A stretch of 64,000 nucleotides of DNA from Coix lacryma-jobi var. lacryma-jobi (taxonomy: Eukaryota; Streptophyta; Magnoliopsida; Poales; Poaceae). This document shows positions 32,972 through 43,621 of the stretch, one piece after another (position 1 is the first letter of the stretch; the number at the start of each line of letters is the position of its first letter). The position numbers were made by a program, and so were the translations under genes. The DNA lies in assembly GCA_009763385.1 (NCBI GenBank), contig CM019826.1:57409127-57473126 (forward strand). Direction: 5' to 3'. The notes beneath the pieces were generated by a model, which worked only from the letters and a program-made list of their open reading frames with translations, searched no databases and was not told the origin of the DNA.

Positions 32972-35900
32972 ATGGCAGCAAGGGGTGGACGCGGGAGAGG
33001 CCGTGGCCGTGGGCGTGGTGCTCCTATGGACCCGCCACCGCCACCGCCGCCAGTGACCATCGAGCAGTTGATGGCCACGCAGAATCAACTGATGCACGCC
33101 ATGATGAACCGCCTGGATCAGGCGCCCGCTGCCGCACCTCAGCCTCTTCAAGTCAGGGACCGTCGAGGAGAGTTCCTGAAGGGCCATCCACCTGTGTTCA
33201 CTCACGCCTCTGAACCACTGGAGGCGGATGACTGGCTCCGTGCAGTGGAAAAACAGCTGAACATTGCCCAGTGCACCGACTATGAGAAGGTGCTCTATGC
33301 CTCGGGGCAATTGCAGGGAGCTGCACAGGACTGGTGGGATGCGTTCATGTTCGGCCGTCCCCAAGAGGCCCCAGTTGTTACATGGCAGGAGTTCAAGGAG
33401 AACTTCCGATCCTATCACATCCCAGATGGTCTTGTGGAACTGAAGCAAGAGGAGTTCCGCTCTCTGAAGCAAGGGTCCATGTCAGTGGCGCAGTACCGCG
33501 ACAAGTTTGCTCAGCTATCGCGTTATGCCCCCCAGGATGTGGCCAATGACAAGGACAAACAGCGCCGTTTCCTAAATGGTCTGTATGATGGGTTGCAACT
33601 CCAGTTGATGTCCAACACCTACCCGAACTATCAGGCCCTGGTCAATAGGGCGATAGTTATTGACAACAAGAGGAAGGAAATGGAGGCAAAGAAAAGAAGC
33701 TTCCAAGGCCAGTCATCGGGGAGCAACACTCGTCCCCGAACCAACCCTCAGCAAGGCTACCCCCAGAGGAGTCAAGGCAACCAGTGGAACAGGGGACAGT
33801 ACCCCCAGGGCAACCAGAACCAGCAGCGCCTTCCACATCAGCAGCAGTCAGGTGGTCAGCGCTACCAGCAGCAGCCAGGAGGACAAAGGTTCCAGCCTCA
33901 GCAGAGCAGCCAAGCATCACGCCAGGGAGCACCCAACTCCGCTCCCATGAAGAATGCAGCTCAGCAGAACCCCAACGCTTGCTACCGTTGCGGGGAGTCA
34001 GGACACTACGCTCACCAGTGCCCCAAGAAGCAGAACCCCCAGGCCCCACAGAACCAGGCAGGAGCTCAGAAGCAGAATGCTCGCCCACCTCACACTGGAC
34101 GGGTGAATCATGTAGCTGCCGAGAGTGCCCTGGATGCACCGGATGTTATGATGGGTACGTTCAGCATCAACTCAATCCCAGCAACCATACTTTTTGATTC
34201 TGGTGCTTCGCATTCTTTCATTTCACAGTCGTTTGTTAGAATGCATGGTGTGCCTTTGTGTGCAATGAAAGAAACAATCATAGTAAACTCACCAGGGGGT
34301 AGTATGCCTGCAAATTTTTGGAGCCCCACCTCTAGTGTCAACCTAAGGGGGGTAGACTTTAAAGTAAAGCCTATAGTGCTAAGAACAGCAGGTATAGATC
34401 TCATCTTGGGTATGGACTGGATGAAGCAACATGGGGCTGTCATTCAGTGTCAAGAGAGGTCAGTTGTTGTAACTACACCTAAGGGAGACAGAATCTGTGT
34501 GCAAGTGGTGTTAAAAGAGCAGCCAACTGCCACGGTCAACCAGATGGATGCTAGTGGTGCAGAGCAAGATCGGGTGGTGGACGAGTTCCCTGATGTCTTT
34601 CCTGATGATCTGCCAGGTATGCCACCTGATCGCGATGTTGAGTTCATTATTGAATTACTGCCTGGAACTGCACCAATATCTAAAAGACCATATAGAATGG
34701 GGGTAAATGAATTAGAAGAACTTAAGAAACAGCTTAAGGAGTTGTTAGAGAAAGGGTATATACGTCCTAGTGCTTCTCCTTGGGGAGCACCAGTGATCTT
34801 TGTGGATAAGAAAGATGGTAGCCAGAGGATGTGTGTGGACTATAGGTCTTTAAATGAGGTTACCATTAAAAACAAATATCCTCTACCCCGGATAGACGAT
34901 CTATTTGACCAGCTTAGAGGCGCATGTGTGTTCTCTAAAATAGATCTCAGATCTGGGTATCACCAGTTGAAAATCCGGAACTCAGACATTCCTAAGACCG
35001 CCTTCACCACGCGGTATGGACTGTATGAGTATACAGTGATGTCTTTTGGTCTGACCAATGCCCCAGCCTACTTCATGTATCTGATGAATAAAGTGTTCAT
35101 GGAGTACCTAGATAAGTTTGTGGTGGTGTTCATAGATGACATTTTAGTGTTCTCTAAAACAGAAGATGATCATGCTGAACATCTAAGGATGGTTCTGCAG
35201 AAGCTAAGAGAGCATCAACTCTATGCCAAGAGGAGCAAATGTGAATTTTGGCTGAAAGAAGTCTCTTTCCTAGGGCATGTTATCTCTAACGGAGGTATAT
35301 CCGTTGACCCTAGCAAGGTGCAAGATGTGTTGGATTGGAACCCGCCAACTAATGCCAGTGAAATCCGAAGTTTCCTGGGTTTGGCCGGGTATTATAGGAG
35401 GTTCATTGAAGGATTCTCCAAGCTCGCAAAGCCTATGACTGCCTTGTTAGAGAAGAACGCTAAGTTTGTGTGGTCTGATAAATGCCAAGCAAACTTTGAA
35501 GAGTTAAAGAAGAGATTAACCTCAGCACCAGTCCTAGTTCTGCCAGACTTGAACAAAAGTTTCTCCATCTATTGTGATGCATCTCGTCTGGGACTTGGAT
35601 GTGTTCTGATGCAAGAAGGAAGAGTAGTTGCCTACGCGTCTAGACAGCTGAGGAAGCATGAGGTGAACTATCCAACTCATGATTTGGAGTTAGCAGCTGT
35701 GGTCCATGCTCTGAAAATATGGAGACATTATCTGGTTGGGCATAAGTGTGACGTGTATACGGATCATAAAAGTCTGAAGTATATATTTACCCAGTCAGAT
35801 CTGAACTTGAGGCAACGCCGTTGGCTAGAATTGATCAAAGACTATGATCTAGAGGTACACTATCACCCAGGAAAGGCCAATGTCGTGGCCGATGCCTTGA

Positions 35901-37450
35901 GCAGAAAAACTTACGCAAACGGTCTGCAAGTGGAACGCATGTCAGCAGAGTTGAGGGCTGAAATGGCATATCTTAATCTATGTTTTGCCAACAATGTGGT
36001 GGAAATGTCAGTTGAACCTACCTTGGAGAAAGAAATCCGTGAGGGTCAGTTGAAAGATGAGAAGTTGAAAGAGATAGCAGAAAACATAGTGCTTGGAAAG
36101 GCACCAGGTTTCCGGATGGATGATAATGGGACTCTTTGGTTTGGAAAGAGGATTTGTGTGCCCGATGTGAAAGCTATCCGTGATGCCATTTTGCGGGATG
36201 CACATGAATCTGCCTATTCCATTCACCCCGGTAGCACCAAAATGTACTTGGATCTGAAAGAAAAATACTGGTGGTATGGTATGAAACGAGATGTAGCAGA
36301 ATATGTGGCTCTATGTGACACCTGTCAGAAGGTCAAAGCTGAACATCAAAGACCAGCAGGACTGTTACAGCCTATGCAGATACCCGAGTGGAAATGGGAA
36401 GAAGTGGGAATGGACTTTATTACTGGTTTACCTCGCACACAAAGAGGCTATGATTCTATATGGGTAATAGTCGACCGTCTCACTAAGGTCGCTCATTTCT
36501 TACCAGTAAAGACCACCTATTCTGGAGCAAGGTTAGCAGAACTGTACATGGAGAGGATTGTGTCTCTGCATGGTGTTCCAAAGAAAATAGTGTCTGACAG
36601 AGGGACACAGTTCACTTCTCACTTTTGGCATCAAGTACATCAATCCTTGGGAACTGAGCTGACTTTCAGTTCTGCATATCACCCACAAACAGATGGGCAG
36701 ACTGAAAGGATAAATCAGATCTTGGAGGACATGTTGAGAGCATGTGCCCTTCAGCATGGGACTAGCTGGGATAAAAGCCTTCCATATGCTGAATTCTCAT
36801 ACAACAACAGTCACCAGAAGAGTCTGAAAATGGCTCCTTTCGAAGCTTTGTATGGGCGAAAGTGTAGAACTCCCCTGTTCTGGAATCAGACAGGAGAAAC
36901 TCAAGTGTTCGGACCGGATGTTCTTAGAAATGCTGAAGAACAAGTAAGGATGATCCGAGATAACTTGAGGATAGCTCAGTCCCGACAAAAGAGTTATGCA
37001 GATACTCGCAGGAGGGACTTAGTTTTCAAAGTGGGAGACTATGTGTATTTGAAAGTGTCACCCATGAGAAGCGTAAAGAGGTTTAACATGAAAGGAAAGT
37101 TGGCACCCAGATACATAGGTCCTTTCCGGATCTTGGCCAGACGTGGGGAAGTGGCCTATCAGCTCGAGTTACCTGAAAAGCTGTCAGGTGTGCATGATGT
37201 GTTCCATGTTTCTCAGCTAAAGAAATGCCTGAGAGTGCCTGAAGAGCAAGTTCCCCTGGAAGAGATCAAGATAGGCGAGGATCTCACTTATGAAGAGTAC
37301 CCTGTCAAGATCTTGGAAACAGCAGAAAGAGTTACCAGGAGCCGAGTTATCAAGATGTGCAAAGTTCAGTGGAACCGGTATACAGAAGAAGAGGCTACCT
37401 GGGAAAGAGAAGAAGATCTTCGGAAATCTTATCCCCAGTTGGTTGAGTAA
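32972..37450 (+). CDS. Gypsy2 gag-pol polyprotein with chromodomain
   Basis: One open frame of 1492 residues. Order: Arg/Gly-rich N-terminus and polyproline; gag core (about 65-235, EADDWLRAVEKQL); Gln-rich linker; CCHC knuckle CYRCGESGHYAHQCP (337-351); aspartic protease DSGAS at 409-413 and LILGMDWM; reverse transcriptase (about 590-760) with FIDD near 722; RNase H with D near 869 (YCDASRLGLG), E (HDLELAAV) and D (YTDHKSL); integrase zinc region (H and CDTCQ); integrase core D (GMDFITGLP), D (VSDRGTQF), E (DGQTERIN); HVSQLKKCL; C-terminal chromodomain-like segment (YPVKILE to EEATWEREED). Length and order match complete chromoviruses. Gag and pol are fused with no frameshift or stop between them. 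Confidence 0.98.
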   Translation: MAARGGRGRGRGRGRGAPMDPPPPPPPVTIEQLMATQNQLMHAMMNRLDQAPAAAPQPLQVRDRRGEFLKGHPPVFTHASEPLEADDWLRAVEKQLNIAQCTDYEKVLYASGQLQGAAQDWWDAFMFGRPQEAPVVTWQEFKENFRSYHIPDGLVELKQEEFRSLKQGSMSVAQYRDKFAQLSRYAPQDVANDKDKQRRFLNGLYDGLQLQLMSNTYPNYQALVNRAIVIDNKRKEMEAKKRSFQGQSSGSNTRPRTNPQQGYPQRSQGNQWNRGQYPQGNQNQQRLPHQQQSGGQRYQQQPGGQRFQPQQSSQASRQGAPNSAPMKNAAQQNPNACYRCGESGHYAHQCPKKQNPQAPQNQAGAQKQNARPPHTGRVNHVAAESALDAPDVMMGTFSINSIPATILFDSGASHSFISQSFVRMHGVPLCAMKETIIVNSPGGSMPANFWSPTSSVNLRGVDFKVKPIVLRTAGIDLILGMDWMKQHGAVIQCQERSVVVTTPKGDRICVQVVLKEQPTATVNQMDASGAEQDRVVDEFPDVFPDDLPGMPPDRDVEFIIELLPGTAPISKRPYRMGVNELEELKKQLKELLEKGYIRPSASPWGAPVIFVDKKDGSQRMCVDYRSLNEVTIKNKYPLPRIDDLFDQLRGACVFSKIDLRSGYHQLKIRNSDIPKTAFTTRYGLYEYTVMSFGLTNAPAYFMYLMNKVFMEYLDKFVVVFIDDILVFSKTEDDHAEHLRMVLQKLREHQLYAKRSKCEFWLKEVSFLGHVISNGGISVDPSKVQDVLDWNPPTNASEIRSFLGLAGYYRRFIEGFSKLAKPMTALLEKNAKFVWSDKCQANFEELKKRLTSAPVLVLPDLNKSFSIYCDASRLGLGCVLMQEGRVVAYASRQLRKHEVNYPTHDLELAAVVHALKIWRHYLVGHKCDVYTDHKSLKYIFTQSDLNLRQRRWLELIKDYDLEVHYHPGKANVVADALSRKTYANGLQVERMSAELRAEMAYLNLCFANNVVEMSVEPTLEKEIREGQLKDEKLKEIAENIVLGKAPGFRMDDNGTLWFGKRICVPDVKAIRDAILRDAHESAYSIHPGSTKMYLDLKEKYWWYGMKRDVAEYVALCDTCQKVKAEHQRPAGLLQPMQIPEWKWEEVGMDFITGLPRTQRGYDSIWVIVDRLTKVAHFLPVKTTYSGARLAELYMERIVSLHGVPKKIVSDRGTQFTSHFWHQVHQSLGTELTFSSAYHPQTDGQTERINQILEDMLRACALQHGTSWDKSLPYAEFSYNNSHQKSLKMAPFEALYGRKCRTPLFWNQTGETQVFGPDVLRNAEEQVRMIRDNLRIAQSRQKSYADTRRRDLVFKVGDYVYLKVSPMRSVKRFNMKGKLAPRYIGPFRILARRGEVAYQLELPEKLSGVHDVFHVSQLKKCLRVPEEQVPLEEIKIGEDLTYEEYPVKILETAERVTRSRVIKMCKVQWNRYTEEEATWEREEDLRKSYPQLVE

Positions 37451-37484
37451 GCTCCAGTCGAATCTCGAGGACGAGATTCATCTT

Positions 37485-37497
37485 AAGGGGGGTAGAG
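37485..37497 (+). other. Gypsy2 polypurine tract
   Basis: AAGGGGGGTAGAG one base before the 3' LTR. Confidence 0.92.
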
Positions 37498-37498
37498 T

Positions 37499-40487
37499 TG
37501 TAACACCCTAAAATTTTCTCCAAAACAAAATAGGTGGGAAATGATTTAATTAGGTTTTTGTGAGCATTTAACCTAGGGGTTAAATAATTTTTGTTGAATT
37601 AAAAATAATGGTGGCAACATGTTTATGCATTCATGCTGATGCACTGGATTTATTGGAGTGACTGGTTTTTGCCAAAATTTAGTTTGAATTCAAACTCCTT
37701 TTGGAAATGTTTTGAAAAGCCTTGAAATAAATTGAAAAGCTCTTTCTTTTTCTCCCTCCTTCCCTCCCTCGTTTCGGCCCAGGCGGCCTGGCGGCCCAAC
37801 CGCCGGCGCGCCCCTCCTTGCCCCTTCCTCCCGCGCGCTGGGCCTCCCTCCCTTCTTCTCTTCGCTGCGCGGCCCGTGGGCCGGCCTGCTCGCGCCGCGC
37901 CGCGCGAACCGCTGCGTCTCCCTCCCTTCTCTCGCTGACATCCAGGGCCCGCGTGTCAGTCTCCTTCTTCCCCTCCTCGCGCGCCGTCCCGAGCGCAACC
38001 GCCGCGCTCCGCGTCGTCCGCGCGTCGTGCGGCGCCGCTCCCACGACCTCGCGCTCGCCCTCGGGTATTTAGCGGATGCGCCGCACCCCGCTCCTTCTTT
38101 TCCCTCTCCCACTCCCGCAGCGCCGCACAGAGCCACGCCGCCGAAGCCCCCGCGCCATTGCCGCCGCCCGCCGCCGTCGTCCCGGCGTCTCGGTGCTTCT
38201 CCGGCCGATTGCATCCTCTTCCGAGCTCCACCGCATCACGGTGAAGCCGCCGAACTTTCTTCCTCTTTCGTTGTGCTCGGTTTTGGCCCTAACCGCCGTC
38301 GTGTGCTCGCAGCTCCGACGCCGGCGTTCGGATCCCCGCCGCCCCTCGCCGTGAGCCATCACCCGAGCCTCCTCGCCGCCTCTTTAGCCGCGGTAAGAAC
38401 CCCCTCGAGCTCCGCTCTCTCTCCTTTCTCTTGGTTTGTCTCGGGGCGCCTCCTTCGGCCGGGTCCGCAAGCGCCCGCGTGTCGCCCATGGCGGGTGCGC
38501 GCACGCCGTCGCGACACCCCGCGGCGTCGCGGCCAGAGCCCCGCGCGCGGCGCGCCGCCGGCTCGCCCACGCGTGCACTTCCCCTGGATCTAATCCGAGC
38601 CGCCCATCTCCGATCCGGCGGCCGAGGATCGGCGATACCCTTTCGCTGGCCATCTTGCTAAAGAGCCCCTGGAGAAGCCGGGAACCAACCCGCACTCCAC
38701 CAGGCACTATTCCCTGTGCCTGGAAAATCTTGCAACCAGGCCCCTGTGTTTCGGAGAAATTGAGGCGCAGTCCAGTTGACTGCGGTATTGGTTTAAAATT
38801 CAATTTAAATTTCGGTTTAAATCCAAATGCAATTCAAACTATTTACAGAAATGCCACTACATTGTTTTGCTTATAAAATCCACGTTTTAGCTCCGATTTG
38901 ACCCGTTCAAATTGCGTTAGCTTCGTAATTTAGTGCTCTATCTGTTTATACCCCTGTTAACCTGTTTTGTACAGTTTAGCTTTAGGGTCCAAGTTAACCT
39001 TGTTTAGGGCGTTGTATATACCGTTTCGGCCGTATCTTTCACACCGTAACTCCGTTTTCGATGAACCTAAGCTTGTTGTGATCGTAGAGATGCGTACTTC
39101 AGTTTTATCAAAGTTTTATTTCAGTTTATTACTGTTTGGTGTATTGTTCTAATAATAGCCTTGTTTGCATCGTGTATGGTTGCACCTGGAATGCGTGGTG
39201 ATGTTGTGATCGAGTAGACGGTGAGTCAGTGTGGTACGACCAGGACCCCTCGTTCAGTGATCAGCAGGAGGATCAACCTTTCGACAACCAAGGCAAGTTA
39301 GCATGGGATCTCCTTGTTTACCTATACACTTTACGTTAATCACTCATTTATGCATGTGTCCAACTGAGCAACCTTAGAAAACCCACTTAGCTTTTTGATC
39401 TGTGATGCTCTTGTTCCCGTGGGATATATGCATGTGGGTAGCTTTGCTAGTGCTAACTGACTTATAAACGATCCAGTCCAATGATGAATATGTTCTTATG
39501 ATGATACGTGTTAAACGGTTAATAAAACTTGCTGTTAGCAAAAGCTGGGATTGACAGTGCTACCATGAGTGCTATATGGCTCTGGTTTTAGCTCAGTAAA
39601 CTGGACCTTTTCTAACTCGGCAGCGGCGACCCGAAAGGGCGCAAAAGGGGCTTGCCACTTTGGGTGTAGGGCTGCCCCTGTTCCTATGTGTATAGCTGCG
39701 ATGGCCTTGTGCCATAGGAAAGGGGGGTTGCTACATCTGCCTGCCAAGGAAACCTAGCGGCCCTGACCAGTTAGACGAACCAGCGAAAGGCTTCATAGTG
39801 TGCCCTGCCGATCTACCTCGGAAGTGGGTCAAGAGGTTGGCCGCCTCGGGCACAAGGGTAACACGGCTTGTGGGTAAAGATGCACAACCTCTGCAGAGTG
39901 TAAAACTGTTATAACAGCCGTGCTCACGGTCACGAGCGGCCCGGAAAACTAGCAGAACTATGATACTTATTTAAATGATACTTTATGTTGATGGTGCTCT
40001 TATGGTGAATCATTTATCTTGGTTGGACATATGGATCATGGGTTAAGGGTTAAGCACAATACTCGTTTACCTTAAAAGCTAAAACTTTGCCAACTTAAAA
40101 GTTAACTGCAGTCAGACAGTGTCAGCCTTTTTGAGCCTCATGAACCCTATGTTAGCTTGCTAAGTACGTGGAGTACTTACGCTTGTTGTTTATCTTCTTT
40201 TTGGGCAAAATCACGGATGGGTAACAGATGAAGGTGCAGTTGGCGACTTTCCTGAAGACTTCTAGGCTAGCTGCTCCCCCAGTCGACGTTTCCCTGTGGC
40301 GTAGTTTGTGTACAAGTTCAGTGATCTGTGTTTCAGTGTGTTGTCAGACTTTGTTTTAATACTATCGTGATGTAATAAACACTGTGATGATGCCACTCTT
40401 GTAATTTGTCTACTTATGTGTGTGATTGTTTCCTGGGCACACATGAGTTTTCCGCCTCAGTTTTATCCTTAAAATTGGGGTGTGACA
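37499..40487 (+). repeat. Gypsy2 3' LTR (2989 bp)
   Basis: Offset from the 5' LTR is exactly 9412 throughout, so there are no indels. I found one substitution (39797). Confidence 0.97.
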
Positions 40488-40492
40488 AAGCT
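40488..40492 (+). repeat. Target-site duplication of Gypsy2, right (AAGCT)
   Basis: Identical to 28082-28086. Confidence 0.95.
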
Positions 40493-41139
40493 TCTTTTTG
40501 ATTCTAGTATGAACATAAATAAAGAACTAAACATGTTTAAGTTGCACCTCACTTGATCCAACCTAATCAACTCAACATATTCAGTCCTTTGATCCTTGTT
40601 CATAGCTTTACTCTCTTGAATCTCACTGTCTGAACTAAATGAGCTAAAATGTTGTGCATCAAACCTTTGGAAGATGATATATCTCAATCATGAAAAGATC
40701 AACACTTTATGCATAGATTATCCTTCCTTAGGTTAAGTAATTTGATCTGTGAAATATTTTAAGATGCTACTTTATTGCTCATCCTCTGATCCTATCACTC
40801 ATATTAAGATGAATAGGACACATAAACAAAAAGTTTATCTTGTGCAATGTGCCTAAGGTTAGAGAGGAATGGACAGAACTTTTGGTTCTGTTGGTGTTTT
40901 TCCACCAACAGAGCCAATGCACTTGATCTCTACCTTGTCTTTATGAGCAGGACACACTCTTGAGCAAAACATGGAGAAGTTTATCACTCCCAAATTCTAC
41001 AGAGTGAAGGTCCTAGATCTGCAAGAACATGCACATTGAGCAAGATGTTGCCAGCCTCCATAATTAACGCTTCACTTTAAACTGCTGGACGAACGAAAGA
41101 CATGAGTGACACCATATCAAGAGGCATAAACAAGAAGGA
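40493..41139 (+). other. E internal region after Gypsy2: no gene seen
   Basis: AT-rich noncoding sequence. The only structure noticed is a hairpin at 40882-40916: arms TTGGTTCTGTTGGTG and CACCAACAGAGCCAA with one G.T-type mismatch and a T-rich loop. Confidence 0.6.
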
Positions 41140-41499
41140 ATGATGGAAGACGTCGTAGTCAGAATTAGAGGTCATGAAGTCCTCACAGACTTGTTGATCC
41201 TCGACATGGGAGAAGACGATGATGTCCACCTCATCCTGGGAAGACCATTCCTCTATGCTACAAGTACAATCATTTACAAGAGGAAATCCATTTTCACTTT
41301 CCTGGAGAAAAGGTACGCTACTTCATCAACTACATACCCAATGAAGCACTCAAGAAGAACAGAAGTGAAAGACGTCGCTCTCAATGCCAAAGAAGACAAA
41401 CTATCAAGAATAGAGAGGCCAATCACGAAGAAGAAGCTATCGACACTGTCCCAGAAAAGAAGGGAGAGAAACCTCAAGACAGTGAACCTCAGGAAGTGA
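41140..41499 (+). pseudogene. E protease remnant
   Basis: The first 45 residues (VLTDLLILDMGEDDDVHLILGRPFLYATS) align with the C-terminal half of the protease in H (DFVVLEMHP...VSLILGRPFLSTA). ILGRPFL is the conserved segment of Athila-type proteases. The catalytic Asp half is missing and the remaining 75 residues are Lys/Arg-rich without homology. After the stop, noncoding sequence resembling that after the H protease follows (compare 41580-41720 with 61890-62000). Confidence 0.75.
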
Positions 41500-43621
41500 A
41501 GACTCAGACCAAGAAAGTATGAAAGAAAAAGTCTGCATCTTAGAGATACAATCAATAACAACTTTCCAAACGTCTGACATACCTTGGGAGGTCTGAACCA
41601 AGGGAAGGTCCGGTTCGTCGGACCTAAATATCCGAACCTTCGCCAAATGTTAAAATCGGTAGTTATCCTCATATTTACTTTTCTGCATATTTCTCATATT
41701 TAATTCTTAGTCATTTATTGCATCATCATATTTAACTCGCAAACATTTTAATTTCGGCATTGCATTAGAAAAGAAAATAAATATTGCATTTGTTACGCTA
41801 CAAAGCCCCATGTGAATAATTCTATGGTGTGTAAAACCCCGCAAGGATATTCACTGTGGTGGCATAAAAAAATAATAAAATATGCATGCATTCATCCTGT
41901 TGCATTTTTCTCTTGCATCATAAAAATATTAAAATACAAAAAATATTGAGAAAGAAATCTTACTGAAATTCTAGACAACTAAGGCTTGAGTGGCCAACCG
42001 CTAATGCTTAATCTGTTCCACAAGTTTTGTTGTCTATTTGAGTTTCACAGGATTTGAAAGGCCAAGAAAAGCTGACAAGCAAGTGAATGTTCCATCCACT
42101 ATTGGAGCACTGTTTCAATAACCATCAACATCAATCAAAGCTCTGACAGAGGAAGGACATATCCACTGCGAGTCTGCTACATTGCAAGAACGAATGACTA
42201 CGTCAACATTCAACTTGGGGGAAGGCGCTCCCATATATCCACGTAAGTATCTTTATCCTCTTAAGTTTTTCATTCTATAAAGAAATTCAAAACACCAAAA
42301 ATATGTGAGCAAATGAAGGTTCACTCTTAAAAATGAAAACCCCAGAAATATGTGGGCACATGAAGGCTCACCCTTAAAAAGAAAAGAACAAAAATATGTG
42401 GGCACATGAAGGCTCACCATTAATTAAAAAAAAGATAAAAATATATGGGCACATGAAGGCTAAACGCTATTAAGGGAACTAGCTTGGGGGAGACGCACCC
42501 TCGTTATCTTCGCGATTCAGGTATGTCTTTATTACTACTACTACTATTAGCTTTTATATCTTAAAGTGTGTTAGATTAAATAAATAAAATAGTGTGTCTA
42601 GTGTGTTTTAAGAAGTTGAACCCGCTCTCTCTAATCTTTTACATGGAAATGATGAATAGTTGCTCTATCTAATTTCTTTCAAGTACCTAGTCTTCAAAGC
42701 ATGAGTTCTCCTCATTGATAATGATGCCTTAAAATAAAATTAAATACATGGATGGCAAATACATAATCTAAGGTCTAGGTAATTGGGATATGACATGTGA
42801 TGATCTGAGCTGCTATTATCTTGTTCTAAACAACAATAGAGTTTCGGAGATTTCTAAATATAAACATGACTAATAATTGCATTGAGTTAAATTAAGCTTT
42901 GTGACCCTGTGAGATGTTATCTTGCCTTGAATTGAGATCACGTACACATTTCATCCATCTTCCACATAAATGCTCATAATTATCTGTTGCTATACTCTCT
43001 GAAGTTTGTTGAAACATGTGGCTATGAAAAAAAAGAAGAAGAAAAAAAAGAGATCATAGGAAATAAAAAGGGACAAGTGTCTGAAACCTCAAAAAGATAG
43101 ATCCCGAGGAAATAAAAAGGGACAAGTGTCCGGAACCTCGAAGAAAAAAAAGAAAAAAAATATGTCAGGAAAAAATGGGCACGTGCCCGATGGTAGAATT
43201 AGCCCAATAGCCATATGTCTCTGATAAACAGAAGAGAGTGAATATATTCAAAAGAGCATCCGACTCCATTTTCCATACACATGCACTTCTTGATTCAATG
43301 GTTGGTTGACTTTCTCTTTGGATCCATTGTTTAATTTGACAACATATGTATTAATGCTTTTGAAAATTAATTAAAACTCTGGGGTAAAGGTGAAGTGAAA
43401 GAACTAGAGACATAGTGCTTGATTTGATCGTTCAATCTCTCAATTACTCAAGATCTAAGGTAAAAGTAATAAGCCCCATGAAGAATAACATAATATATTT
43501 TGGAGAATTTTTGTTTAACAGCAGGTGTACTTGTTGGAAGTAAAGATATTGTAGCAACTCCTGATCCATTATTAAGTTTTGGTTTTGCTAAGGGACTAGC
43601 AAAAGGTAAGCTTGGGGGAAT
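41500..43621 (+). other. E 3' internal noncoding region with tandem arrays and PPT
   Basis: No pol. Four units of about 47 bp around ATATGTGGGCACATGAAGG lie at 42297-42470. Two to three units of about 49 bp around AAAAAGGGACAAGTGTC lie at 43058-43195. CTTGGGGGA tracts occur at 42224, 42482 and just before the 3' LTR (43612-43620, the likely PPT). Confidence 0.75.

Larger units (their letters stand above)
28087..40487 (+). mobile_element. Gypsy2: intact, recently inserted Tekay(Del)-type chromovirus
   Basis: A complete element of 12.4 kb: LTRs of 2989 bp each with no indel between them and one substitution that I could find (C at 30385, A at 39797). It has perfect AAGCT target duplications, a PBS, an open orf0, a single open gag-pol frame with all catalytic motifs, and a PPT. 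It lies inside E. All features are those of a structurally autonomous copy that inserted recently. Whether it is transcribed cannot be told from DNA. Confidence 0.97.

Noticed and set aside
41140..41499. Considered a host gene between Gypsy2 and the E 3' LTR
   Set aside because: Its recognisable part aligns with the protease of H, and the flanks are retroelement noncoding sequence.
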